Assembly: GCA_944321465.1 (NCBI GenBank)
Contig: CALULL010000004.1
Coordinates: 85,451-134,676, forward strand
Source: an uncultured Bacteroides sp.
GTDB lineage: Bacteria > Bacteroidota > Bacteroidia > Bacteroidales > Bacteroidaceae
Length of the DNA stretch: 49,226 nt
Direction of reading: 5' to 3'
Position numbers and translations under genes: made by a program. The notes under the pieces are model-generated. The model saw only the letters and a list, made by a program, of their open reading frames with translations. It was not told the origin of the DNA and made no database searches. Of this stretch, positions 41,380-49,226 are shown one piece after another. Position 1 is the stretch's first letter. Each line of letters opens with the position of its first letter.

Positions 41380-42264
41380 TCAAACCTTGCAGTCCGACTT
41401 CTCGGCATGCTTGAAGCGGTTGTGCGTCCACAGGTACAATTCCGGCTGTCGGCGTATGGTCTGTTCCAGATGCCTGAAGTAAAGAGCCGTCAGTTCATAG
41501 TCGGGCAACGCCTTGGGGTTGTCGTGCATGAGAACGAACTCTGCTTCGTAATATCCTCTTCGGACTCTTCGCACGTCAAGATACCAGGCTTCAAAGCCAT
41601 AGTGCTTCGTTATCTTCTCCGTCCCCGTCAGGACAGGAGTCATGTGATTCAGGAAAGGCAGGAAGTAGCGTGACTCGCTTTTTTTCGGCGACTGGTCGGC
41701 TATGAACCCCGTAACGCTGACTTTGCGGGCATTCACCAGGTTCGTAATGTAGCGGGCCGTCTTGTGCATCTCCACACAGGCCGAACCCATACGCTCGCGG
41801 ATGTGCAACATCAGCCGCTCCATGTTCGCATTGCGCAGCTTGTGGTAGATTTGCGCTCCCGTCATGTTCTTCTCCAGGCACAAAGGCATGGAGGAGACCC
41901 ACTCCCAGTTTCCATAATGTCCCAAGTAGACGACGTTGGACTTTCCCTGCCGCAACATGGCATTTATCCCCTCGGTGTTCTTGAACCTCATCCGCCGACT
42001 TATTTCCTCCGGGGAGATGGAGGCCAGCTTGCAGCTCTCCAGTATCATGTCCATAAAGAAGCGGTAGAACTGCTTCTCTATCCGCCGGATTTCAGCTTCA
42101 CCCTTCTCGGGAAAAGACTCTGTCAAGTTCCGGCGCACAATCTTCCGCCGATACCCTATCAGATAGTACAGCACATAGAATAAGCCGTCCGACAAGGCAT
42201 ACAACACCCGGAAGGGCATGCGCGAGAAGAGGTTTAAGAAAAAGTAGAGCAAACGATAAACCAT
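41380..42264 (-). CDS. LpxL/HtrB-type lipid A acyltransferase
   Basis: A 294-residue protein. Its hydrophobic N-terminus is MVYRLLYFFLNLFSRMPFRV. The HX4-type catalytic motif appears as YLGHYGNWEW, and a second conserved block is VTGFIADQSPKKSESRYFLP. A C-terminal YLWTHNRFKH closes the family pattern. These inner-membrane enzymes add a secondary acyl chain to lipid A from acyl-ACP. Length is slightly short of E. coli LpxL (306). It is the first gene of the operon with Stealth, GT92 and an unknown protein, linking lipid A with surface-glycan modification. Confidence 0.9.
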   Translation of the reverse strand: MVYRLLYFFLNLFSRMPFRVLYALSDGLFYVLYYLIGYRRKIVRRNLTESFPEKGEAEIRRIEKQFYRFFMDMILESCKLASISPEEISRRMRFKNTEGINAMLRQGKSNVVYLGHYGNWEWVSSMPLCLEKNMTGAQIYHKLRNANMERLMLHIRERMGSACVEMHKTARYITNLVNARKVSVTGFIADQSPKKSESRYFLPFLNHMTPVLTGTEKITKHYGFEAWYLDVRRVRRGYYEAEFVLMHDNPKALPDYELTALYFRHLEQTIRRQPELYLWTHNRFKHAEKSDCKV

Positions 42265-42487
42265 ACTGGAAACTCATACTGAAGGCACAAAACGGGAAAT
42301 CTCCCAAGGCATTCCTTTCAAGTCACGGCAGGAAAGAGACCTTTCCACCTTAGCCCAAGGACACGCCCTCAACATTGTGGGGAGGGAAATGACAGCCGTC
42401 CTTCAGCTCCTCCTGCTACCGGTGTCTTCCCAATCCGGGCGATGCCGGAGAAAAGATGGCAAGAGAAGCCAAAGGACAGCACTCTTT

Positions 42488-43981
42488 TTAATAGGAACGG
42501 GCAAAAACAACGCGGCAAGCCGAGGGACGTCCCGTCACCATGCACTTGCCTGGCTCTTTGTCGCCCTCGACATAGCTGTCGAAGGGAATGCAACGAATCG
42601 TGGCTTTCGTCTCTTCCTTTATCTTCTGTTCGGTCTCCGTAGTCCCGTCCCAATGGGCCAGCACGAAGCCTCCGTCCTCAATCTTCTGCTTGAACTCGTC
42701 GTAGGTGTCAGCCGTCGTGATGCGCCGGTTTCTGTACTCCAAAGCCTTGCGGTAGATGTTATTCTGTATATCTTCCAGCAAGTCTTTCACGTAGGCTTCG
42801 ATGCCCTCGCAAGAGCGGGTTTCCTTCTCCAGCGTGTCGCGGCGCATCACCTCCATCGTGTTGTTTTCCAAGTCGCGGCCTCCCATCACCAGACGCACCG
42901 GTATGCCCTTCAGTTCGTAGTCGGCAAACTTGAATCCCGGACGCTTGTTGTCGGCATTGTCATACTTCACCGATATGCCCAACGCACGCAGACGCTCCAC
43001 GATGCCTGCCACTTTTTCATCTATGCGGGCCAGCATCTCGGCACTCTTATAAATAGGCACAATCACCACCTGTATGGGAGCCAGGTGCGGAGGCAATACC
43101 AAGCCGTTGTCGTCCGAGTGGGCCATGATGAGCGCACCCATCAGTCGGGTCGACACTCCCCACGAGGTAGCCCAGACGTACTCCAGCTGATTCTCCTTGT
43201 TGACAAACTGCACGTCGAACGCCTTAGCAAAATTCTGTCCCAGGAAGTGGGATGTCCCGCTTTGCAAAGCCTTTCCGTCCTGCATCATGGCCTCTATCGT
43301 GTAAGTGTCGAGAGCACCGGCAAAACGCTCGTTGGCCGACTTCACGCCCTTGACAACCGGCAGGGCCATGTATCGCTCTGCAAAATCCGCATAGACGTTC
43401 AGCATCTTCCGAGCCTCCTCCTCGGCCTCCTCGCGGGTGGCATGTGCCGTGTGTCCTTCCTGCCACAGAAACTCGGCGGTGCGCAGGAACAGGCGGGTGC
43501 GCATCTCCCAACGGAGGACGTTCGCCCACTGATTGCACAAGATGGGCAGGTCGCGGTATGACTTAATCCAGTTCTTATACGTGTTCCATATTATAGTCTC
43601 CGAAGTCGGACGTATGATGAGTTCCTCCTCCAGCCGTGCCGACGGGTCTACCACCACGCTACCGCTCTCAGGGTCGTTCTTCAGGCGATAATGGGTGACG
43701 ACGGCACACTCTTTTGCAAATCCCTCCACGTGCTCGGCCTCGCGGCTGAAGAACGACTTAGGGATGAGCAACGGAAAGTATGCGTTCACATGTCCGGTAG
43801 CCTTGAACATGTCGTCCAGCAGGCGTTGCATTTTCTCCCAAATAGCATAGCCGTAGGGCTTGATAACCATACAGCCACGCACAGCCGACTGTTCAGCCAG
43901 GTCGGCTTTCACCACCAGCTCGTTGTACCATTGCGAATAGTTTTCGCTGCGCTTGGTGAGCTCTTTCAGTTCTACTGCCAT
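42488..43981 (-). CDS. proS: Prolyl-tRNA synthetase (archaeal/eukaryotic-like type)
   Basis: A 497-residue class II aminoacyl-tRNA synthetase of the short ProS type without the bacterial insertion domain. Motif blocks: [53 protein letters not shown] (motif 2) and [20 protein letters not shown] (motif 3). The anticodon domain begins [13 protein letters not shown], and a C-terminal Zn-like extension ends VFARSY. It ligates proline to tRNA-Pro. ATG 43981 (MAVELKELT) is preferred over the TTG-type upstream extension. A -7 box lies 28 bp upstream at 44009-44016. The 223-bp spacer to lpxL-like (42265-42487) shows no gene. Confidence 0.95.
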   Translation of the reverse strand: MAVELKELTKRSENYSQWYNELVVKADLAEQSAVRGCMVIKPYGYAIWEKMQRLLDDMFKATGHVNAYFPLLIPKSFFSREAEHVEGFAKECAVVTHYRLKNDPESGSVVVDPSARLEEELIIRPTSETIIWNTYKNWIKSYRDLPILCNQWANVLRWEMRTRLFLRTAEFLWQEGHTAHATREEAEEEARKMLNVYADFAERYMALPVVKGVKSANERFAGALDTYTIEAMMQDGKALQSGTSHFLGQNFAKAFDVQFVNKENQLEYVWATSWGVSTRLMGALIMAHSDDNGLVLPPHLAPIQVVIVPIYKSAEMLARIDEKVAGIVERLRALGISVKYDNADNKRPGFKFADYELKGIPVRLVMGGRDLENNTMEVMRRDTLEKETRSCEGIEAYVKDLLEDIQNNIYRKALEYRNRRITTADTYDEFKQKIEDGGFVLAHWDGTTETEQKIKEETKATIRCIPFDSYVEGDKEPGKCMVTGRPSACRVVFARSY

Positions 43982-44008
43982 CTTTTCCGTTTTTATTGTT
44001 TTCGGGCG

Positions 44009-44016
44009 CAAAAGTA
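44009..44016 (-). promoter_or_regulatory. -7 box for proS
   Basis: On the minus strand TACTTTTG matches TAnnTTTG exactly, 28 bp before the proS ATG. Confidence 0.6.
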
Positions 44017-44124
44017 ATGCTTTTTGCCTTAATAGCCATATACCCGTCTACATTTTTGGTACGGAGACAGAGGAAGCCGACACACATGGCCCCCTCCGGC
44101 AGCCCCGAGATGCAAAGCCACTGG

Positions 44125-44234
44125 CAAAGGTCTGCCCGCCACCTGGCAAAGGAAACGCCGCTAAGGGGCAGACCTGCGCTCCCCGGCAGGCAGAGGTAAG
44201 CCTGCTCCGGGGCCTACGGACTGCCGGGTAGGGA
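44125..44234. repeat. GC-rich 22-bp repeat array D
   Basis: Unit starts at 44125 (CAAAGG), 44147 (CAAAGG), 44169 (CAGACC), 44191 (CAGAGG) and 44213 (degenerate), an exact 22-bp period. It lies in the 388-bp spacer 43982-44369 between the proS promoter and the asnS terminator; I see no gene there. Units resemble those of arrays A, B and C. Confidence 0.75.
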
Positions 44235-44302
44235 GGGGGCAGCAACCCTTTCTCTGCCACTCTCCCCTGGCGAAACAGCAGCCGCAGGCATCGGCCACAA
44301 TA

Positions 44303-44347
44303 CAAAAAGCCCGGCCTTGCTCCTAAGGACAGGAACAAAGCCGGGCT
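44303..44347 (-). terminator. Rho-independent terminator of asnS
   Basis: AGCCCGGC (44308-44315) and GCCGGGCT (44340-44347) form an 8-bp GC stem. On the minus strand the stem is followed by TTTTTGTA. It lies 23 bp after the asnS stop. Confidence 0.8.
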
Positions 44348-44369
44348 ATATTTTGGGGACATCCGCCCG

Positions 44370-45773
44370 TCAGAACTCCGCATTGCGGGGAGTGCGCGGG
44401 AACGGAATGACGTCCCGGATATTGGCCATGCCGGTGACGAACAGCAACAGGCGTTCAAATCCCAGCCCGAAGCCCGAGTGAGGGCACGAGCCGAACTTGC
44501 GGGTATCGAGGTACCACCACATGTCTTTCATCGGGATGTTCAGCTCCTTGATGCGCGTCAGCAGCTTGTTGTAGTCGGCCTCGCGTTCCGAACCGCCGAT
44601 AATCTCGCCAATCTTCGGGAACAGCACGTCCATAGCACGCACGGTCTTCCCGTCGTCGTTCTGCTTCATGTAGAAAGCCTTGATTTCCTTAGGATAATCC
44701 GTCAGTATCACCGGACGCTTAAAGTGGTCTTCCACCAAGAAGCGTTCGTGCTCCGAAGCCAAATCCATGCCCCAATAGACGGGGAACTCAAACTTGTGCC
44801 CCTGGGCCACGGCTTCCTCCAGTATTTTTACGCCCTCCGTATAGGCCAAGCGGACGAAGTCTTCCTTCAACACGCCCTGCAGGCGTTCTATCAGCCCCTT
44901 GTCGAACATGTCGTTCAGGAACTTCACATCGTCATAGCAGTGCTCCAAAGCCCAGCGCACGCAGTACTTTATGAACTCCTCGGCCAGGTCCATGTTGTCG
45001 TTGATGTCGTAGAAGGCCACCTCGGGTTCTATCATCCAGAACTCGGCCAGATGGCGGGGTGTGTTCGAGTTCTCGGCCCGGAACGTAGGGCCGAACGTGT
45101 AAATGCCTCCCAAGGCCGTGGCTGCCAGCTCGCCCTCCAGCTGCCCGGAGACCGTCAGGCTGGCCTGCTTGCCAAAGAAGTCATTGTCGTAAACAATGGA
45201 GCCTTTCTCGTCTTTCTTCAGGTCGTAGAGGTTAAGCGTTGTCACCTGGAACATCTGTCCTGCCCCCTCACAATCGGATGCCGTTATGATGGGAGTATGG
45301 AAATAAAAAAATCCGCGTTCGTGGAAGAACTTATGGATGGCAATGGCCATGTTGTGACGGATGCGGAACACAGCACCGAAGGTGTTCGTACGGGGACGCA
45401 GATGGGCTATTTCGCGCAAGAACTCCAAGGAATGCCCTTTTTTCTGCAAGGGGTAGGCATTGTCGCAAGTGCCCAGCACCTCGATTTCTCTTGCCTGTAT
45501 TTCAATCTTCTGCCCCGAGCCCACCGATTCGGTCAGTACACCGTTCACGCTCAGACACGCACCGGTAGTGATGTCCTTCAACAAAGCCTCGTCGAAGTTG
45601 GCCAGGTCTACCACAATCTGTACGTTGTGTATTGTCGAACCGTCGTTAAGTGCGATGAAACTCACCTGCTTGCTTCCGCGACGGGTACGCACCCAGCCCT
45701 TCACATTGGCCATAGAGCCAAAATCTTCACGCTTCAGGAGGTCTACGATCTTTGTCCTGCTTATCTTTTCCAT
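44370..45773 (-). CDS. asnS: Asparaginyl-tRNA synthetase
   Basis: A 467-residue class IIb synthetase. An N-terminal OB-fold anticodon domain ([20 protein letters not shown]) comes first. The catalytic core has [20 protein letters not shown], then [20 protein letters not shown] (motif 2) and [20 protein letters not shown], then DVIPFPRTP (motif 3). The EFWMIEPE and [15 protein letters not shown] forms point to AsnRS rather than AspRS or LysRS. ATG 45773 (MEKISRTK) is chosen over the TTG at 45779. It follows the rluB-like gene by 25 bp and ends at a strong terminator. Confidence 0.95.
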   Translation of the reverse strand: MEKISRTKIVDLLKREDFGSMANVKGWVRTRRGSKQVSFIALNDGSTIHNVQIVVDLANFDEALLKDITTGACLSVNGVLTESVGSGQKIEIQAREIEVLGTCDNAYPLQKKGHSLEFLREIAHLRPRTNTFGAVFRIRHNMAIAIHKFFHERGFFYFHTPIITASDCEGAGQMFQVTTLNLYDLKKDEKGSIVYDNDFFGKQASLTVSGQLEGELAATALGGIYTFGPTFRAENSNTPRHLAEFWMIEPEVAFYDINDNMDLAEEFIKYCVRWALEHCYDDVKFLNDMFDKGLIERLQGVLKEDFVRLAYTEGVKILEEAVAQGHKFEFPVYWGMDLASEHERFLVEDHFKRPVILTDYPKEIKAFYMKQNDDGKTVRAMDVLFPKIGEIIGGSEREADYNKLLTRIKELNIPMKDMWWYLDTRKFGSCPHSGFGLGFERLLLFVTGMANIRDVIPFPRTPRNAEF

Positions 45774-45798
45774 ACACAATGCTTTTTATAAGTCCGAA

Positions 45799-47259
45799 TT
45801 ATTCAAATGACCCCATCCGCAGGAAGTTCACCTCCTGCTCCGTCAGGTAGCGCCAGTCGCCTCGGCGCAAGCCTTTCTTGGTGAGCCCGGCAAAGTACAC
45901 GCGGTCAAGTTTCACCACCTTGTAGCCCAAAGACTCGAATATGCGACGGACGATACGGTTCTTACCCGAATGGATTTCTATTCCCACGTCGTTCTTCTTG
46001 GCCTCGTCGGTGTAGCTGATTTCATCGGCATGGACCTCGCCATCCTCCAGCTGGATACCGGCGGCAATCTTCTCCATGTCTGCCTTTGTCAGGTTCTTGT
46101 CGAGGTGCACGTGATAGATTTTCTTCTTCAAATACTTCGGGTGGGTCAGCTTGGAAGCGAGGTCTCCGTCGTTGGTAAGCAGCAGGACACCCGTCGTGTT
46201 CCGGTCGAGACGTCCCACCGGATAAATGCGCTCCGTGCAAGCCCCCTTCACCAGGTCCATCACCGTGCGGCGTGCCTGGGGGTCGTCCGAGGTTGTCACC
46301 GTGTCCTTCGGTTTGTTCAGCAGCACGTATATCTTGCGCTCTATCGTCACCGGTTGGTCGTGAAATTTCACCTCGTCACTGCGCTTTATCTTCGTACCCA
46401 GCTCGGTAACCACCACTCCATTCACCGAAACGACTCCTGCCGTTATGAACTCATCGGCTTCCCTGCGCGAGCAAATGCCGGCATTGGCAAGGAATTTGTT
46501 CAGACGGATTGGTTCGTTTGGGTCGACGTACAGTTCTTTGTACTCTACAGGTTTCTTCTTATTGTTGTTGAACTTAGCAGCAGGATTGGCATTTCCCTGC
46601 GGACGACGTTGCTGCGGCTGCTGCGGACGGCCATATCCACCTGCGGACGGACGGTTGCCCCCGTTCGGGTTGAAACGCGGACGCTGCGGACGGTCGCCTC
46701 CGTTGTTCCCATACGGACGCTGACGGTCGAACCCGCCTTCGTTGGCAGTATAGCGCGGACGGAAGCCTCCGCCCCTCTGTTCGCCACCGGCATACGGACG
46801 CTGAGGACGGTCGCCGTAGTTCTGCAACCGTTCGTCGTTTGCCACCGAATTGGGATTGAAGCGCGGACGACGCTGGCGCGCCTCGCCCGAATACGGGTGC
46901 TGCACTCTGTTTCCTTCCATCCCCCCGTTGTTATTCGGGGTAAAACGAGGACGATAAGAACGTTGCTGGTTGCCAAAGTGCTGCGTGCGTTCTCCGCTCT
47001 CATTGTTCCCGTAGGAGCGGTAGGGACGTTCATTCCCCTCGTTGGGATTGAAACGAGGACGATACGTGCGCTGCGGACGTTCGCTGCCGGCATTTCCATT
47101 GGTAAACCGCGGACGATAAGGACGTTCGTTGCCATAGTTGTCCCGGTTGCCATAAGGACGGTTGTACCCGCCTTCGTTGAACGGCTTGCTGCTGTCACGA
47201 CCAGTCGATGGAGTTTCCTCCGCAGAAGCTCCTTGCCAAGTTTCGTTTTCTGTACTCAT
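45799..47259 (-). CDS. RluB/RsuA-type pseudouridine synthase with long disordered N-terminus
   Basis: A 486-residue protein. Residues about 1-235 are low complexity, rich in Asn, Gly, Arg, Pro and Tyr, with repeated PRF-N-P/NGG blocks (YRPRFNPNEGNERPYRSYG, QRPYGNNGGDRPQRPRFNPN). An S4 RNA-binding domain follows (IRLNKFLANAGICSRREADE, about 250-300). The catalytic domain holds the aspartate of GRLDRNTTGVLLLTNDGDLA and ends LRRGDWRYLTEQEV. The C-terminal part pseudouridylates 23S rRNA in the family. The tail is longer than in enterobacterial RluB (about 291 residues). Similar tails are common in Bacteroidetes homologues. It is likely co-transcribed with asnS. Confidence 0.92.
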   Translation of the reverse strand: MSTENETWQGASAEETPSTGRDSSKPFNEGGYNRPYGNRDNYGNERPYRPRFTNGNAGSERPQRTYRPRFNPNEGNERPYRSYGNNESGERTQHFGNQQRSYRPRFTPNNNGGMEGNRVQHPYSGEARQRRPRFNPNSVANDERLQNYGDRPQRPYAGGEQRGGGFRPRYTANEGGFDRQRPYGNNGGDRPQRPRFNPNGGNRPSAGGYGRPQQPQQRRPQGNANPAAKFNNNKKKPVEYKELYVDPNEPIRLNKFLANAGICSRREADEFITAGVVSVNGVVVTELGTKIKRSDEVKFHDQPVTIERKIYVLLNKPKDTVTTSDDPQARRTVMDLVKGACTERIYPVGRLDRNTTGVLLLTNDGDLASKLTHPKYLKKKIYHVHLDKNLTKADMEKIAAGIQLEDGEVHADEISYTDEAKKNDVGIEIHSGKNRIVRRIFESLGYKVVKLDRVYFAGLTKKGLRRGDWRYLTEQEVNFLRMGSFE

Positions 47260-47405
47260 GTTGCTTTTTATTCGAATAAAATTAAACCATTGGCCTCACG
47301 GCCTTTTACCTTATTATAATAGTCTTGCCCGGAACACATGCAGGAGAGGCTTGCTCCACGGCCGGTATGCAACCGCTCCGCCTGTCCCTTTGCGCCCGGT
47401 CCAAA

Positions 47406-48752
47406 TCACATTCCCGTATAGTTGTGAGGCGTAATGGCACGCAATTCTTCCTTCACGGCCTCGCTCACCTGCAACTCCTCGATGAAATTCCTGATAGATG
47501 CCTCCGTAATGGCCTGGTTTGTACGCGTCAAGGCTTTCAAGGCCTCGTAGGGATGGGGATAGCCTTCGCGCCGCAGTATGGTCTGGATGGCTTCGGCCAC
47601 GACGCTCCAGCAATTGTCCAGGTCGCCACTGATGGCACGTTCGTTCAGCAGCAACTTGCGCAAGCCCTTCAACGAGCTTTGAACGGCTATCAGAGTATGC
47701 CCCAAGGGCACTCCCACATTGCGCAATACGGTCGAGTCCGTCAAATCGCGCTGTAAGCGCGAAACGGGCAGCTTGGCCGACAAGTGGGCCAGTATGGCAT
47801 TGGCCAGTCCCAAGTTACCCTCGGCATTCTCAAAATCAATGGGGTTTACCTTGTGGGGCATCGCACTTGAACCGACCTCGCCAGCCTTGATTTTCTGCTT
47901 GAAGTACTCCATTGAAATATACATCCAGAAATCGCGGTTCATGTCTATCATTATGGTATTGATGCGTTTCAAGGCATCGAACACCGCCCCAAGATTGTCG
48001 TAATTGGATATCTGGGTGGTACACTCCTCGCGCTCCAGGCCCAGTCTTTCAGAGACAAAACGGTTGCCAAACGCGCGCCAGTCGTAGCCGGGATAGGCCA
48101 CGTGGTGGGCATTGAAGTTGCCCGTCGCGCCGCCAAACTTTGCCGTCACCGGACAGGCCCTCAGCACGGCAAGCTGACGCTCCAGCCGGTAGACAAACAC
48201 CCCAATCTCCTTGCCCAGCCTCGTGGGAGAAGCCGGTTGACCGTGAGTCTTGGCAAGCATCGGCACGTCCTTCCACTCCTCTGCATAGGCACGCAGCTGA
48301 GCCACCAGTTCCTCCATCTGCGGGAAGTAGACCTGCGCTAAAGCATCTTTCAGCGACAGGGGTACGGCGGTGTTGTTGATGTCCTGCGACGTAAGGCCGA
48401 AATGCACAAACTCCTTGTAGGGTTCCAGCCCACCCACCTTGTCGAACTGCTCTTTAATGAAATACTCCACTGCCTTGACATCGTGGTTGGTGATACTTTC
48501 TATGTCCTTCACCCGTTGGGCGTCGGCCTCGGAAAAGTCCCGATAAATGTTTCTCAGGACATCGAACAGGCCCTTGCCTACCCCGGCCAACTGCGGAAGA
48601 GGCAATTCGCACAAGGCGATGAAGTACTCCACCTCTACCCGTACCCGGTATTTTATCAACGCGTATTCTGAGAAATAGGCAGCCAAGCTCTCGGTCTTGC
48701 CTCTATATCGACCGTCAATCGGAGAGATGGCGGTAAGCAAATCCAGTTTCAT
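47406..48752 (-). CDS. purB: Adenylosuccinate lyase
   Basis: A 448-residue fumarase/aspartase-superfamily enzyme. It has AISPIDGRYRGKTESLAAYF near the start, HFGLTSQDINNTAVPLSL, MLAKTHGQPASPT, and the signature GSSAMPHKVNPIDFENAEGN. PurB cleaves SAICAR and adenylosuccinate, releasing fumarate in purine synthesis. It is the longer, E. coli-like form. It has its own -7 box at 48788-48795. The 146-bp spacer to the rluB-like gene contains GGCC-TCAC-GGCC, a possible weak hairpin. Confidence 0.95.
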   Translation of the reverse strand: MKLDLLTAISPIDGRYRGKTESLAAYFSEYALIKYRVRVEVEYFIALCELPLPQLAGVGKGLFDVLRNIYRDFSEADAQRVKDIESITNHDVKAVEYFIKEQFDKVGGLEPYKEFVHFGLTSQDINNTAVPLSLKDALAQVYFPQMEELVAQLRAYAEEWKDVPMLAKTHGQPASPTRLGKEIGVFVYRLERQLAVLRACPVTAKFGGATGNFNAHHVAYPGYDWRAFGNRFVSERLGLEREECTTQISNYDNLGAVFDALKRINTIMIDMNRDFWMYISMEYFKQKIKAGEVGSSAMPHKVNPIDFENAEGNLGLANAILAHLSAKLPVSRLQRDLTDSTVLRNVGVPLGHTLIAVQSSLKGLRKLLLNERAISGDLDNCWSVVAEAIQTILRREGYPHPYEALKALTRTNQAITEASIRNFIEELQVSEAVKEELRAITPHNYTGM

Positions 48753-48787
48753 ACTCTATCGTATTTGTTATGGTAGTTATCGGGCTG

Positions 48788-48795
48788 CAAAAATA
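48788..48795 (-). promoter_or_regulatory. -7 box for purB
   Basis: On the minus strand TATTTTTG matches TAnnTTTG exactly, 36 bp before the purB ATG. Confidence 0.6.
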
Positions 48796-48859
48796 CGGTT
48801 TTTTCCGGCTTGTGGCACATTGAAAATGTACAATTTGCACGTCCCGGTAGTTAAGAGAT

Positions 48860-48894
48860 AAAAAAAGTAGCCCTGCAATCACTTGCAAGACTAC
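48860..48894 (-). terminator. Rho-independent terminator of the tRNA-Val cluster
   Basis: On the minus strand GTAGTCTTGCA (48884-48894), loop AGTGAT and TGCAGGGCTAC (48867-48877) pair at all 11 positions with two G-T wobbles. Seven T residues follow. It lies 31 bp after the last tRNA. Confidence 0.85.
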
Positions 48895-48924
48895 CCTTAA
48901 CACTTAAAACCATAAAAACAGTTG

Positions 48925-48999
48925 TGGGCGTTTACGGATTCGAACCGCAGACCCTCTGCTTGTAAGGCAGATGCTCTAAACCAGCTGAGCTAAACGCCC
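48925..48999 (-). tRNA. tRNA-Val(TAC), copy 3 of 3 in transcription order
   Basis: A 75-nt cloverleaf. Acceptor GGGCGTT/AACGCCC, D arm GCTC/GAGC, anticodon stem TCTGC/GCAGA enclosing CTTACAA (anticodon TAC), T arm TGCGG-TTCGAAT-CCGTA, discriminator A. CCA is not encoded. It is identical to the two other copies. Confidence 0.95.
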
Positions 49000-49035
49000 G
49001 TCGCTTCCATAATGAAAGCCATGTCAAAACAGTTG

Positions 49036-49110
49036 TGGGCGTTTACGGATTCGAACCGCAGACCCTCTGCTTGTAAGGCAGATGCTCTAAACCAGCTGAG
49101 CTAAACGCCC
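49036..49110 (-). tRNA. tRNA-Val(TAC), copy 2 of 3
   Basis: Same 75-nt sequence and fold as 48925-48999, separated from it by 36 bp. The spacers between the copies are short, so a single transcript is likely. Confidence 0.95.
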
Positions 49111-49151
49111 GTCGCGCACTTCTCTCACTTTTCATCTTCGGTGCAACGGTG

Positions 49152-49226
49152 TGGGCGTTTACGGATTCGAACCGCAGACCCTCTGCTTGTAAGGCAGATG
49201 CTCTAAACCAGCTGAGCTAAACGCCC
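49152..49226 (-). tRNA. tRNA-Val(TAC), copy 1 of 3
   Basis: Same 75-nt sequence as the other two copies. Its 5' end coincides with the last base of the window, so the promoter and any further copies are outside. Confidence 0.93.

Noticed and set aside
47260-47405. Terminator GGCC-TCAC-GGCC between purB and the rluB-like gene
   Set aside because: The stem is only four to five bp and the T-run is weak on the relevant strand.

Overview
The window looks like the chromosome of a GC-rich member of the order Bacteroidales. Evidence: many start sites follow a Bacteroidetes-type -7 box (TAnnTTTG) and most genes lack Shine-Dalgarno sites. It also carries a type IX secretion pair (PorU, PorV), TonB-dependent receptors, a PPi-dependent phosphofructokinase and a short FolK. 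PorU/PorV point to a T9SS-bearing lineage (Prevotellaceae, Tannerellaceae, Rikenellaceae or similar) rather than classical Bacteroides; I cannot name a genus.

Layout. 1-5.2 kb: end of a TolC-type efflux gene, a repeat-rich spacer, a CBS/CorC membrane protein, PBP1A and FolK. 5.2-7.9 kb (minus): membrane-anchored GH25 lysozyme and PPi-phosphofructokinase. 8.3-14.9 kb (plus): rex, an FAH-family hydrolase overlapping rex by 4 nt, porU, porV and ispF. 15.0-20.4 kb: an ExoX-C-like hypothetical, a small TonB-like protein, a DUF418 membrane protein behind a perfect palindrome, and a TonB-dependent receptor.

20.4-27.1 kb is a gutted prophage. It holds a 3' portal fragment, a higBA toxin-antitoxin pair, a scaffold-like gene, a head-fibre-like gene and a capsid gene cut by an IS21 element. 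On the other side of the IS lie the first nine codons of a phage-type tyrosine integrase (MANISLYLD...), its promoter, three 10-bp direct repeats resembling integrase arm sites, and tRNA-Gly(CCC), the likely attachment site. The IS has no target duplication, so everything between capsid and integrase was probably lost by deletion.

27.3-42.3 kb is a cell-surface region. It holds tandem paralogous glycosyltransferases, two GT4 enzymes, a TonB-dependent receptor, a UDP-GlcNAc 2-epimerase homologue lacking most catalytic residues, a TRIC channel, an AmgK-RapZ(C) fusion next to a MurU-like nucleotidyltransferase (peptidoglycan sugar recycling), and a minus-strand operon of LpxL-type acyltransferase, Stealth phosphotransferase, GT92 transferase and an unrecognised protein. 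42.5-49.2 kb (minus): proS, asnS, an rluB-like gene with a long disordered N-terminus, purB and three identical tRNA-Val(TAC) genes.

The most unusual signals are intergenic repeat arrays. At 468-614 the tetramer TGCA recurs exactly every 11 bp, 14 times. Four spacers (811-920, 8130-8240, 16009-16118, 44125-44234) carry GC-rich arrays with a 22-bp period built on CACAGG/CAAAGG-TCTGCCC. At 30075-30335 a 24-bp array reverses orientation midway and is bracketed by an inverted repeat. None is explained by a coding sequence.
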